DNA from: Chara braunii
Lineage: Eukaryota; Streptophyta; Charophyceae; Charales; Characeae
Length of the DNA: 31,601 nt
NCBI GenBank assembly: GCA_003427395.1
Contig: BFEA01000655.1
Span: 402,652-434,252, forward strand
Reading direction: 5' to 3'
A program made the position numbers and the translations under genes. Below, piece after piece: positions 18,301 through 27,936 of the stretch. The notes beneath the pieces are model-generated. The model was not told where the DNA came from. It made no database searches and saw only the letters and a list, made by a program, of their open reading frames with translations. The stretch's first letter is position 1. The number at the start of each line of letters is the position of its first letter.

Positions 18301-19526
18301 TTTTGAATAGAGCACGGGGCAATGTGCTCTATTTGAACGCAGCCTTTCTAGACGGCGTAGGGGATACGTTGTGGCTTTGGAAGGGTGATCAGGCTCTGCA
18401 AGGGGGTCACTGCTGCGACTTGGAGGCCTGTCAGAGTGTCGTTATTCTGCATTTTGGTCGTGGTCAGACCATTTCTACTGCGCATTTGACCGTCATTGCG
18501 GGACCCTCAGGCGACTGAAGATCTCAACGCCCTCTCACGCAAGTCTGAGTCCACCTTTTTGGGATGCAGGCGGGCTAATTTTTCTTTTTCCATCTTTCTT
18601 ACTCTAAGTCTAGTCCTTTGGTTATGACAGGAAGCCGGCAGGCGGGATAGGAAACCCGTAACCTGCTATAAGGCCTTTGTGGGAGGTTTGTCCCACGACT
18701 GCGGGAGCTTTATCAGAACCTAGGTGAGGTTTTGGAGGCAGGGAATTTACAGGTATAACTTCTTTTTTTTTTTTTTGCCCACTGTACCCCTATTGGTACA
18801 TCTTTCTGCATTGTCCGTTATGTATGCGTGCACTCCCTTAAATCTTTCCTTTTGTTCAGGACTTAATTCGGACTGGATAAAGGAGATGTATGTCGTGTGC
18901 ATCAGTCCTGCAGAGAGGACCCTCCCAACCGTGTCATGCAAGATTTTGCAGGACTTTGTCGCAAAGCGTTACCGCTCCGGCCAGGTGTGTCAGCTATACC
19001 TTTCGTGAACCCCTACAACAGGATAGGGTCACACGAAGTACAACTTACCTCCACCCGCGGGAGTTGTCATGATCCCTTAGGTGGGCGTATCCCCGCCGAG
19101 CTGCAAAACCACATGCGAAAGTTTTTCATATGCAATCGTAGAGGTGGTCCGGCCGAGGGCGTTTCTTGTTCGCTGTAGCATAGGGGGTAAGCGCGGTTAA
19201 CTTCCGAATCAAACCCGTGCGCAAATCGTCCTCCGATGCGCTGATCTCCTGACGAGATCCAACGCCGATCAACTAGGACGGTCAAGTATAACCACGTGAT
19301 ACACTTCGCAGAATAAAACCCAAACTTCATGCGCAAATCGTGCCTAGTCCCTAATTCACTTTTGGCTCATAACTTTTCAATGGAAGAATCAGCAGCGACA
19401 CGTGCAAGTCTCTAAATAAATAGTGTGGCGACGTCAGCTTTATCATATTGACTAGTCATGCATGAATACTCAAGTCGTCACAATAAAGGCGTACTTTTTG
19501 GTACCCATAGTTATGCGGTCCTCAAT
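18301..19526. other. No gene recognised; scattered hairpins and a duplicated 12-mer
   Basis: TGCGCAAATCGT occurs twice, near 19218 and 19330. Two adjacent hairpins lie at 18638-18696. A tRNA A-box-like string TAGCATAGGGGGTAAGC sits near 19176, but no cloverleaf follows. TGACTAGTCA (19449-19458) is a perfect palindrome. None of the short frames resembles a known protein. Confidence 0.35.
18638..18696 (+). repeat. Two consecutive hairpins
   Basis: GCAGGCGGG (18638-18646) pairs with CCCG and CCTGC in 18655-18666. GTGGGA (18679-18684) pairs with TCCCAC (18691-18696). They lie 12 bases apart. No RNA family is recognised. Confidence 0.4.
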
Positions 19527-19560
19527 GATTCTAAGAATCGCTTTCGACACTCGGGTGTCG
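19527..19560 (+). repeat. Twin perfect hairpins
   Basis: GATTCT-A-AGAATC at 19527-19539 is followed five bases later by CGACAC-TCGG-GTGTCG at 19545-19560. Both stems are perfect six-pair arms; the second closes a TCGG tetraloop. It could be a terminator- or element-end-like signal; no family is recognised. Confidence 0.5.
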
Positions 19561-20412
19561 GCTGGCACGCGTCTTGAGAGGTTAATCTTTTGACGCTAAG
19601 TAATCATAAATGCGATTGCGAGGCCCACCCTCTTCCGCCACCCACACAGACGAGTGGTAGTAGGGCTTTGGGCCGAGCCTTGTGGCGGCAAAACGCCTCT
19701 TACTTTGGGAACGGGGTTCCATCTTCAGAGGTCTTCAGACAAGTTAAAGAGTTTGACCACACAAAAATTTACACCAAAATAAAAGGGATTTTTTTTTTTT
19801 CTCTCACTCTAAATTCACTTCATCCTTGCAAACGCTCAAGGTGGACCACGTGAATACACAGAACAATAACATAATGGGTTAGTGAACACAAAGCAAACAC
19901 TCTCACAATCACAATGTGACTTCCTTTAAATATAAAAATGATCGCAGGCAAGGTCAGATCCTGATTTCAAGTCTCAAAACATATTTGCAGATCACACAAA
20001 GATTTATAATCAACAAACCACGCACTACACAGGGTCAACTTCAACAACTTTTTGCGCTTACACTCCTTGCCTTATTCACAAAAACCTCAACTCTTGTCCA
20101 ACCTTCCCAAATAAAAACATTCATTCCGTTTTTAAATGGTAATTTAATAAAAGTTTGCGTAAAACCTCAAAGAAACAATCTAATCCACAGGGGCTAAGGC
20201 CTTACGTCGAGTCGCCGGAGCGAGTTGATTGAGTCGTAAACCGACCTTTCATCAAAAGATAGCTGAAAATAATCCTCGTATGATTAGTCTGAAGTTAGTC
20301 AAGCCTTTGAACTCTAAATGAAAAATGATTTGCAACACAGCACATGTCAATTCCCAAGCTATGCTTAAGTAACTATGGAATAATCCTACTTATTTTTGAC
20401 ATATCTGAAAAC
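19561..20412. other. AT-rich leader to the hairpin arrays, no gene
   Basis: Composition becomes A/T-rich from about 19740. Frames such as 19916-20197 show no known motif. This could be the 5' LTR/UTR part of the downstream gypsy element, but I found no matching LTR copy on the other side. Confidence 0.35.
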
Positions 20413-21035
20413 ATTGAAAATTTGGGCAGCATCTTCACCCAAACAGGGGTGGATTGCCAAAACTTTCAAAGCTCTTTAAATATTCCAACTCCTTTAGATT
20501 TTAGGAAATTTTGGCAGCGCTTTCCGTAGAAATAGTGTCTTCGCATAATTTTATATAAGATTAAATATGAGAAACCCAAAAAAAAAAAACTCCAGAAGGT
20601 GAATACTTTATTTAACTATTTGGTTTAGCAAACATTTCGGCAGCACTTCCTCTATGAAAGTATTATCCAAAGGTTTATATTAGTCAAATTTTGAATTCGG
20701 ATAAAACTCATAGTTCTTTCAAAGACAATTTTGTTCAACTCCCTGAATTAGTAAAAAATTAGGCAATATCTCCTTTAGAGAAGGTAATTTCTTAAATTTC
20801 TACTGACTCGAAAATGTGAAGTAAACAAAAACATATAACTTTGCATAGAAAAATATGAATAACTCCTTGAATTAATAATCATTTCACCAGCATCTCCTTT
20901 ATGAAAGGTAGATTGTCAAATTTATATAAATACAAAGATGAGTTTAGAGTATTCGATTGTGTGAAGCTTGAAAAATTGACCAACTCCTGAAATTCTGTAA
21001 AAATTTGAGCAGCATCTTTCTTAAGCGTAAGTGAT
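20413..21035 (+). repeat. Hairpin array A: six units, conserved GGCAGCATCT then a variable-stem hairpin
   Basis: Units share an upstream CAACTCCTnAATT-like text and a core close to TTnGGCAGCATCT. A short hairpin follows directly. The stems differ: CACCC/GGGTG (20436-20451), TTTC/GAAA (20521-20532), ACTT/AAGT (20645-20661), CCTT/AAGG (20772-20784), CCTTT/AAAGG (20896-20908) and CTTA/TAAG (21020-21031). The period is 85 bp once and then 124-127 bp. 124 is not a multiple of three and frames are not kept, so this is not a coding repeat. Conserved flank plus changing but paired stems suggests selection on structure, or a copying mechanism that makes inverted repeats. Confidence 0.65.
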
Positions 21036-21289
21036 ATAAAAAAATTGTATAAGTCTAAGTTTTAAACAAAAAATATATATAAATCAAACGAACTTTTATT
21101 TCTCCAACACATGGCGAGCATTATAGCAACTACATATCAACCTCAAAGTAAACAATTTCATATTCAATCGCATGCAAACCCGTACTACAATGGGTAAGTA
21201 CTCTTACCAAAGTTTTAAGTTACTTTCCTCATAAATAGTTTGTTTTCTCTAAGTTTGAAAAACTTCAATACCTTAGCTTACTTTAAGGA
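21036..21289. other. AT-rich spacer between the two hairpin arrays
   Basis: No repeat unit of either array and no open frame of note. Confidence 0.4.
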
Positions 21290-22015
21290 TATAAAGACTA
21301 GACCATTCTCAATTTAGAAACAATATTCAGTCTCACCTTATTTACAAACATAATACAGCGCACAGTAAAGTTTCTCTCTTCATTGGGGCATATGATTAAG
21401 CCATTTAACTTGGAAACCCTGCTCATCCAACTCTGGTCACTTAATAGTTCAAATTTAAACACTTCTCACATCCTCTTATGTTCAGCATGACATAAGGTTG
21501 AACCATTCAACTTAGAAACAATGTTCAACCCATCTGAGTTACCTTAGTTATATTCTTACCTTTATACTATCTTCCTTTGGGTAATAAGCTATAGTCAGAT
21601 CATTCGACTTAGAAACTCTGTCTGACAAACTTGTTCATATAAAATACATAATATACAATATAGAAAGAAAAAATAATTGTCAAGTTCCCTGTTGTATGCA
21701 CGACTTCTTAGACTAAGTTATTTAACTTATAAACAATACTTAATTTCCGTCTAGATCCGCTCAGTAAGAAAATATAGAAAGAGTTGAGTCATTCAACTTA
21801 GAAACAGTACTCAACCCTTACCTTCATAACTTCAAAAAAGCAGGAATCCTTGGGTCATTCAACTTATAAATATGTCCAAGGTCCGTCAAGAGACTTCTTA
21901 AAGAAAGCATGTAGACGATACCGTTCAACTTATAAACAATGATCGGTCTCATAAACAAATCATGTATACGCCAAAACAAAGGCACAACAACCAGACCGTT
22001 CAACTTATCACCAAG
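21290..22015 (+). repeat. Hairpin array B: about nine units, conserved loop CATTCAACTTAGAAACA with changing stems
   Basis: The core (variants TTCAACTTATAAACA) occurs near 21303, 21401, 21503, 21600, 21719, 21789, 21855, 21921 and 21997, spaced about 65-118 bp. In at least five units it is the loop of a hairpin whose arms differ: GGTTGAA/TTCAACC (21496-21502, 21524-21530), GTCAGA/TCTGAC (21594-21599, 21621-21626), TAAGT/ACTTA (21714-21718, 21738-21742), GTTGAG/CTCAAC (21783-21788, 21810-21815) and CCTTGG/CCAAGG (21848-21853, 21876-21881). The unit near 21913 pairs with a one-base bulge. Loops are 19-22 bases. Units 1, 2 and 9 pair weakly. It abuts the gypsy pol remnant. Confidence 0.7.
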
Positions 22016-22141
22016 GGAGATAATCTTATCGCGGCTGATGAAGAAAAAATATGAGCAGTGTGAATAATGACTAATGGCGCCTTCAGGTTGGGGGAAGTTC
22101 ACGCCTCATGAGATGTTATAGTCTTGAATGTGAATTCATAC

Positions 22142-22240
22142 GACGTTCTTGTTGGATTGCCAGCTCTTATTGCCCTGCAAGCCAACCTGGACTTCGAACG
22201 ACGCATGGTGGTCCTTAAAAACATGGGAGGAAAGTCGTAA
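22142..22240 (+). pseudogene. Gypsy aspartic protease C-terminal remnant
   Basis: Reads DVLVGLPALIALQANLDFERR followed by MVVLKN. This resembles the end of retroviral-type proteases (I/L-L-G-x-x-W/L ... DF/ID), in the place expected before RT. The catalytic DTG part is not visible upstream, where array B ends. Short and decayed, so moderate confidence. Confidence 0.4.
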
Positions 22241-22356
22241 ACAATTTTCATGGCCCTCACTTTACGGACGACGTAAAAAATATCGAAATGTCCACCCGGA
22301 AAAGATACGATCGCTCAATGGTCAATTGGGAAGAACTAACCGACGAATCTAATGCA

Positions 22357-22467
22357 ATGGATGATGAAGCTACGACCTCATCCTTGACGGGCTCCGAGAG
22401 TGAGGAAGAGGTAGATCTACTGATTAAGGAGTTGACACGTCGGATAACTCATTATCCGATCCAATAG
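22357..22467 (+). pseudogene. Short acidic frame between protease and RT remnants
   Basis: MDDEATTSSLTGSESEEEVD, then LLIKELTRRI and a stop: 36 codons. It is acidic and Ser-rich, and probably part of the protease-RT linker of this gypsy family. From 22468 to 22900 all frames are interrupted and only composition suggests former coding. Confidence 0.3.
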
Positions 22468-22918
22468 CAAACGACAAGGACGTTCGTTCTCACCGAGGAA
22501 AAATTCCAACGAACGCGAGCTCTCGTCCTGGGAGAGTCACTAGTGCACGTGTAGAGGATGCCCGATTTTTGGGGACCCCCTCGAACCCTGTACGAGGCAA
22601 CTACCCCACTGCTTTCCGACCTTTGCGCACGATAGGAAAGGAAGTTCGCTTGTTCACCGGGGCGCTGAGGTCCAAACTTTGGAGCCCCCTGAGTGATTTG
22701 ACGCCGCTATTTTCAAGAGTGGGATAAAAATTGTCGAAAGATCAATAAAACCCCGAGATGTGTAAGACGAAATTAGCCCAGAAGAACACGTGGCAATCCT
22801 AAAGGAGGATGCAAGATGATTGTCATTGTGTTTTCTTAGCGGTAAAAAAACTCCTTTATTTTATTTCCCCTCACCCGGAACGCCAAAACAATTCACACCA
22901 AGTAGGTAGAGGGTACGA

Positions 22919-23990
22919 TTCACGAGCAATCTGACGAATTGCACGTGCCTGAATACGTACCCGACGAGATGCACCGATTGATTGTGGATATCCTGATGGA
23001 ATACCAAGAGACAATCAACATTGATGATGCAGATATCGGGATGTCCCTGGTAATACAACATGATATCTTGACTCGAAAACATTCGCCTATATATTGCGAA
23101 CCGTATCGATATTCACTCACGAAAAGGAAAACAAAACTAGAGTGAATCCAAGAATTCGAAGCAAATGGTTGGATCGAACCCGCCAAGAGGCCATGGTCTT
23201 CCCCGATAGTTTTGGTCCCGAAAAAGAATGGGTCGATTCACATATGTATTGATTATCTGAAGTTGAATGACATCACGATTAAAGAAGTGTACCCCCTACC
23301 CCGGATTGACGATGTGTTGGATGCGATTGAATGTGCTAATTATTTTAGTAAGTTTGATATTCGTCACAGGTTTCACCATACCCTAGTAAAGGAGGAAGAT
23401 CAGCCAAACACAGCGTTTGTAACTTTGTGTTATTTGAAGGTACGTGACAGTGGATTTGATGCCCTACGGGAATATGTAATGCGGCATCGGCCACGTTTCG
23501 GAGAGCAATGAACGTCACCATCCAGAACTTTGTGAATAAGGCCCAACTAACACAGAGGATGATCAACTTTTGCGTCATTGTGTATATGGGCGACATATTG
23601 ATGTATTTTTAGTCATTCCATGGGCACGTGCAGCATATTGAATGGACACTTGGAGCATTGCGAGACGCTGGTTTCAAGATTGTTTTGGAAAAAAGCGAGT
23701 TTTTCCTTTCTGAAATTTCATTTTTGGGCTATGTGGTGACCCAAGGAGGCTTGAAACTAGATTCGAGGGAAGTCAAGGCAATTTAAGAAGCGCCCACGCC
23801 TACGTCGTTGACGCAGGTTCGAGCCTTTTTAGGATTGGCCTTGTATGACCACCGATTTATCAAGAGTTTCGCGGCAATCGCTCGACCCCTGACGAACCTC
23901 CTGCAGAAGGATCAGCCACTGAGTTGGGACGTGGAGTGCGGACAGGCATTTTCCACTTTGAAAAATGTTCTGGCTTCGGCACCCGTTTAA
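22919..23990 (+). pseudogene. Gypsy reverse transcriptase, broken, catalytic YMDD altered to YMGD
   Basis: In order: VPEYVPDEMHRLIVDILMEY, HSPIYCEPYRYSL, a TGA, EANGWIEPAKRPWSSPIVLV with PKKNGS, IDYLKLN, YPLPRIDDVLD, YFSKFDIRH, a frameshift near 23440, VYMGDILMY (first Asp of the pair is Gly), LEKSEFFLSEISFLGYVV, SLTQVRAFLGL and a thumb/connection ending LKNVLASAPV. Stops include TGA, TAG and TAA. Loss of the catalytic Asp plus the breaks means no activity. Confidence 0.85.
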
Positions 23991-24370
23991 TTTGACCCGA
24001 CCCCGAGGAGCAGTTCATACTCATCACAGACTGGCAACCCGAAGCGATCTCCGTTATTCTGGCACAAAAGGAAAAGGACGACCGAGAGCACGTCATCGAG
24101 TACACTTCGTTGACAGTACCCGACGAACGAAAGAACGATTCGGCGCCTCAAGGGGAGTGTTATGTCGTAGTCTAGGGGATTCGACACTTCCATCCATATC
24201 TATATGGAAGAAAGTTTCTCCTCGTGATGGATCATGAGCCCCTATTGGCCCTCAAGAGGCTCACTAACTACAGGGGATGATTGGGCGATGGGCGGTGGAG
24301 CTGCATGAATAAGACTTCGACATCGTTCATCGGAAAACGGAGAAGCACCGGAACGCAGACGGATTAATGA
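23991..24370 (+). pseudogene. Gypsy RNase H remnant
   Basis: A different frame from RT gives FILITDWQPEAISVILAQ, GECYVVV, a TAG, GIRHFHPYLYGRKFLLV, MDHEPLLALKRLTNY, GRWAVELHE, a TAA, DFDIVHRKTEKHRNADGL. These are the Asp, Glu, Asp and Asp-bearing segments of Ty3/gypsy RNase H in order, separated by stops. Normally it removes RNA from the RNA-DNA hybrid during cDNA synthesis. Confidence 0.8.
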
Positions 24371-24984
24371 GATTGCATCGGCCAAGCAAGTTGCCCAAGT
24401 GTGAAGAGATTGTTTCGTTGAAAGATCCAGAGACCCCCAAGGTTCCCACTTACGGAGAAGTGAAAGTTCTCCCCCGACTATCAGGGAAATGGCACGTGGA
24501 CTCATGGCGATGTAGGGAGAAGGTAATGATGAGGCTCCCGTTTCTCCCACTTCCTCTTCTTTTTTAGCTCTACCGAATAAATTTTGTTATTTTTGTTAAG
24601 TGATCTCGCGGGTTTGTCCCTATGCACCCATATGGATAAAAGTACGTCGATTGGGTAGATTGTGATCGGCGTGTCTCTAGAGCCCATGGGTCCTGCATTC
24701 AGTATAGGAACACACAGAGGACATGGTTGTGTCCCTTGTGTCAAACCGACAAAATTCTGACGGGGGCTCGATTCCTCGAAGCCACCTCGGAAGGACTGAA
24801 AAAGACATATAGATTTCGGTGTGCCGACGTTTGGACAAATGTCGTATTGATAGCGACAGTTGCGGGGAACCCCCTCCGAAAACACTCAAAGGAGGATCTC
24901 AGACGGACCAATGAATGGGCAAGGGATTATCGGTAGAACAAGGGAAGGTTAGAAAAGCGAAAGACAGATGGTAGCAACTTTTGG
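24371..24984 (+). other. RNase H-integrase connection, decayed
   Basis: The frame stays open to 24567 (LPKCEEIVSLKDPETPKVPT, GKWHVDSWRC), then stops. 24568-24984 has no clear pol similarity and may include an insertion of about 400 bp or strong decay before the integrase N-terminus. Confidence 0.4.
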
Positions 24985-25730
24985 ATGGTCGTAACCCACC
25001 TCTTTATGCAATATGATTGGATGGACCACGAAAAGACAACCGCCCATTTTGTTGTCCGAATTACGAAGTGGACTATCGACAAGAATGAGTGGTACTGGTC
25101 CAATAGTAGGGACGACGTCAAATTCATAGTTAGAAATTATTTGGGTTGTTCGGCCGACAAGGCGCTGATTTAGCCGCCTAGGTCCATTGTTCCAACCGTA
25201 GTCGAATGACGTTCCAAAGGATTATCATGAATACGAGGGACATCGTGGTTCCCCCTAGTCCTAACCGCTGCAAATATTCAGTCCTACTGATATTTGTAGA
25301 TCATTTTTCCAAATGGATTGAGGCCCACCAGTGTAAAACGAGACAGACGATGAAAATTGTGTGACATGTCAACGTTTCATCGGGATGCATCAGGATACAG
25401 AGGAAATCCTGATGAACAACAGAGCAGAGTTCTGAGGAGAAGTTTTGAGGAGCCTGGTCGTACATGGTGTCTCCATCCGGAACACTGCAGCTCCCCATAT
25501 GTGGCAATCGAACGGATTAATGGAAAATACAAATCGAGTGATCAAGATCTCTGTACGGTGGAATATCATGGATAGGGATACGAGGCCTTGGCCCGATATC
25601 GTAGATCATATCATGGCCATCCATCGAGGGACACCTCACTAGCCCACGGGTCTGTCCCCGTTCCAATTACAGACCAATAGCCTAGCCTGCGTAGCTTTGC
25701 CAAACCTAAACGACGAAACGGCGTTGGTTC
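24985..25730 (+). pseudogene. Gypsy integrase remnant
   Basis: The N-terminal region reads TKWTIDKNEWYWSNSRDDVK followed by YLGCSADKALI, a zinc-binding domain remnant with one visible Cys. The catalytic core appears as LLIFVDHFSKWIEAHQCK (first Asp) near 25288-25340, and QSNGLMENTNRVIK with the catalytic Glu near 25505. It is followed by PWPDIVDHIMAIHRGTPH. A tail rich in Arg/Lys/Glu (RRSTRVATKEKAKQHLEL) runs to about 25790. At least three frames and several stops are involved. It would insert cDNA in an active element; this copy cannot. Confidence 0.75.
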
Positions 25731-25883
25731 GACGATCTACGAGAGTGGCGACTAAGGAAAAGGCCAAGCAACACTTAGAGTTAATGGAACGGACGGAAAC
25801 GACCGCGAATGACTGAAACGGCCCAAGGTCGACAAGTCCGAAGCTAAGAGGCCCGAACTGGGAACGATGGGCCTTGGCCCCAG

Positions 25884-25892
25884 TATAAATAG
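25884..25892 (+). promoter_or_regulatory. TATA-box-like site
   Basis: TATAAATAG in GC-rich surroundings (CCCAGTATAAATAGGGG) is a close match to the plant TATA consensus. It lies about 50 bp after the last integrase-like coding and about 350 bp before the frame at 26233. It could be the 3' LTR promoter or a promoter for the downstream frames. Confidence 0.4.
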
Positions 25893-26232
25893 GGGAAATC
25901 GTGCAGGTAAGGAAATGTGCTCATCAGGGTAAACTAGCACCATGATTCTTTGGCCGATTCCACGTAGTGGAGCTTGGACCGAACGGGGTGAACACGGTCC
26001 GCCTTTCCCCGGAGGTATCGGGCAGCCGATCGACTCGTCCCATCATCCGCCACGTATCCTATCCCCGCCCTTTGTCTACCTCCACTCCTCCCTAGCCTCA
26101 CAACTCCTCCCCGACCTCTGAGTGGGATAGCGAGGAACCTGAATCCCTCTCTTCCCCCTCTCTCCACGCCTCATCCTCTTCGTCGCCATCATCGCCATGA
26201 ACTTTGTGGCGGAGCAGCTCGTCATTTGACGT

Positions 26233-26574
26233 ATGTTGACCCCGTGGGGCTTCATCTCCTCAATACGACAAGTGCATTATCCTCGACGGAACCCGGATCT
26301 GCTTCGATTCACGCAATTCTTCAGTTCAACGGGTATACACGAGGTGGCCAAATTTAGGTTCGTCCACCTCGGGACTTCAAAAAGAGCGTTGGAAGAAGGA
26401 TCGACATTCTTGCGACTCTCTCCTTCGGGGATTAGCCACATCTTTATGGTAATCTCCTTCAGTGGAGACTTTTCAGTGTTGCACGAGAGTGTCTACCCAG
26501 CTGTGGCGCTGGGCGGAGAAATTGGTTACCACGTGGAGGCATACGCTCGCGCAACCAGGGGATCGGGTTGTTAG
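26233..26574 (+). CDS. Unrecognised 113-codon frame
   Basis: MLTPWGFISSIRQVHYPRRN with FRFVHLGTSKRALEEG and ISHIFMVISFSGDFSVLH. It is moderately hydrophobic, with no clear signal peptide, and I recognise no family. An upstream ATG near 26197 (MNFVAEQLVI) stops at a TGA just before. It lies between the TATA-like site and the longer frame at 26665 on the same strand. Possibly part of a retroelement accessory gene, now broken; may be non-coding. Confidence 0.2.
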   Translation: MLTPWGFISSIRQVHYPRRNPDLLRFTQFFSSTGIHEVAKFRFVHLGTSKRALEEGSTFLRLSPSGISHIFMVISFSGDFSVLHESVYPAVALGGEIGYHVEAYARATRGSGC

Positions 26575-26664
26575 CACTTACATCATTGACACCCATCTAA
26601 TCTGAGTGCATCACACAAAGTCGGAGGTAATCCTTCCGGAGCTGGTCCCCTTCGAGCAGGCCCG

Positions 26665-27495
26665 ATGAACCAGCACCAACTCTCCACGTTTACGTTGCCG
26701 TTGGACTTCCCTACTACGTGGCAATCTCCTACCCGCCCGCATCTGTCGTACAAAGTTCGAGCGATCTTGGTGGCACTGCCCGTTTTAGAAGAAGACAAGT
26801 GGCCCGAGTGGTTGGAGATTTTCGTGGCACTCAGCTTTTGCTTACTAAACGTCGCATTCATGTGGTCTCAGCCAACCGATCTGGACGATCTGAACAAGGA
26901 TATTGAGTGGCTAATCATCCGGACAATCACGGAGGAACAGCTCGTGCCTCTCGCACAACTCCTCGATGATCTGCCCCTCAACATTCTCTATCAGAACGAT
27001 AAGAGTTCGGATCAAGGTACGTTGGAGCGGATGTCGAAACCTCAACTGTTGTGGACGCGCTGCGTAAGATCGGAGATCAAAATCGAAACTATCCGTTTGA
27101 CGATCCTACACGGAATCTCGAGCCGCCAAAGGAAGAAGAAGAGCGTGATGGCAGCACCGCAGGGGCAAAATGTAGCAGAAGGCGAGCTCGAAACCCCTCA
27201 CCCACTTCCTCCGCCCACGCAGCCATTCGTCTACGTAGAGATGATTGCAATCGGGCATCGCCCCCGGTCGTTTTACCGTCGTCCCCTTGACTCCCTTGAA
27301 CTGCCAGATCATAAAGCGCCCAACCTTTCCCGACACTCATTCCCTCTTTTGTTCCACCAATTTTATGCTACACATCTCGTGTGCGAAGTTTTCCCCCACC
27401 CGACTACCCAGTCCCTCGTCTCCATCTTTCGCCTTCACATCCTCCTTCTTAGCGTAGCATGGGGAGACTCAACAACATTGAAGTCTACTGCTTAA
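26665..27495 (+). CDS. Unrecognised 276-codon frame downstream of the gypsy pol
   Basis: The longest + frame on the right half. The first 115 codons look protein-like: VRAILVALPVLEEDKWPEWL, LNKDIEWLIIRTITEEQLVP, LAQLLDDLPLNILYQNDKSS. After about 27015 the alternative frame (VETSTVVDALRKIG, NYPFDDPTRNLEPPKEEEER) looks more natural than the annotated one, so a one-base indel or an intron (CAAGGTACGT at about 27016 fits a 5' splice site) is likely. The C-terminal part of the listed frame is then spurious. No family is recognised; no signal peptide or membrane span in the first part. It may be an extra retroelement ORF or host sequence. Confidence 0.3.
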   Translation: MNQHQLSTFTLPLDFPTTWQSPTRPHLSYKVRAILVALPVLEEDKWPEWLEIFVALSFCLLNVAFMWSQPTDLDDLNKDIEWLIIRTITEEQLVPLAQLLDDLPLNILYQNDKSSDQGTLERMSKPQLLWTRCVRSEIKIETIRLTILHGISSRQRKKKSVMAAPQGQNVAEGELETPHPLPPPTQPFVYVEMIAIGHRPRSFYRRPLDSLELPDHKAPNLSRHSFPLLFHQFYATHLVCEVFPHPTTQSLVSIFRLHILLLSVAWGDSTTLKSTA

Positions 27496-27936
27496 TTACG
27501 GGGACAACTTGAATCCCCACTTGTAATCAGCACCAACAGTTTCGCACAACCCTTCTACGCACTCTATGTACCCTCTATCTCGATTATCTTGCCTCCCTCC
27601 TGCATCGCAATTGTCGATTCTCGCGTGTCCATCGATTAGTGTGATACATAACTATACACACCGGAGTGCGAACATTGACCTGTTTGCTCCAGCCGCTTCC
27701 TCAATCTCATCCTCCACCGCCGCCCCTTGTATTGAGAGTGTCGGCGCAACCGGGGGAACAATGGCGAGTGCAGCATCGAGATGGCGACAAGGATCAAGCA
27801 CTAATGGCGAACCCCGTTTCGGTCGTCTTCTTCCTCTCCCTTTTTCATTCTCTCCCCATCTCTTCTTTCTTTTCTCTCGTATGCAGGGATATGAAGTATG
27901 CAAGCAGGAGCTTGCAATGGATTGGAACCCCCCGGG
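27496..27936 (+). other. No clear gene; splice-acceptor-like site
   Basis: Frames are Pro/Ser/Leu-rich without motifs. TTCTCTCGTATGCAGGG (around 27870-27892), preceded by a pyrimidine tract, looks like a 3' splice site, with an open stretch after it (YEVCKQELAMDWNPPG). A spliced transcript is possible but unproven. Confidence 0.3.

Larger units (their letters stand above)
22142..25830 (+). mobile_element. Ty3/gypsy retrotransposon pol, heavily decayed
   Basis: Order on + is protease tail, RT, RNase H, then integrase, the Ty3/gypsy (Metaviridae-type plant retrotransposon) order. Copia would place integrase before RT. Frames are broken by mixed TAA, TAG and TGA stops and by indels. I find no gag upstream; instead the hairpin arrays occupy the leader. 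No pair of LTRs could be matched by eye. It is a dead copy. Confidence 0.85.

Noticed and set aside
19170-19230. tRNA or tRNA-derived SINE, from an A-box-like TAGCATAGGGGGTAAGC and TTCCGAATCAAACCC
   Set aside because: No cloverleaf can be drawn, the B-box-like string is only about 15 bases away instead of 30-60, and no acceptor stem pairs.
20413-22015. CRISPR array
   Set aside because: Units are degenerate, spacing irregular, no identical direct repeats or cas genes, and the context is eukaryotic.
22034-22055. Hammerhead ribozyme core (CTGATGA)
   Set aside because: No stem II followed by GAAA and no flanking stems in the required positions; the same holds for other CTGATGA occurrences (3538, 16333).
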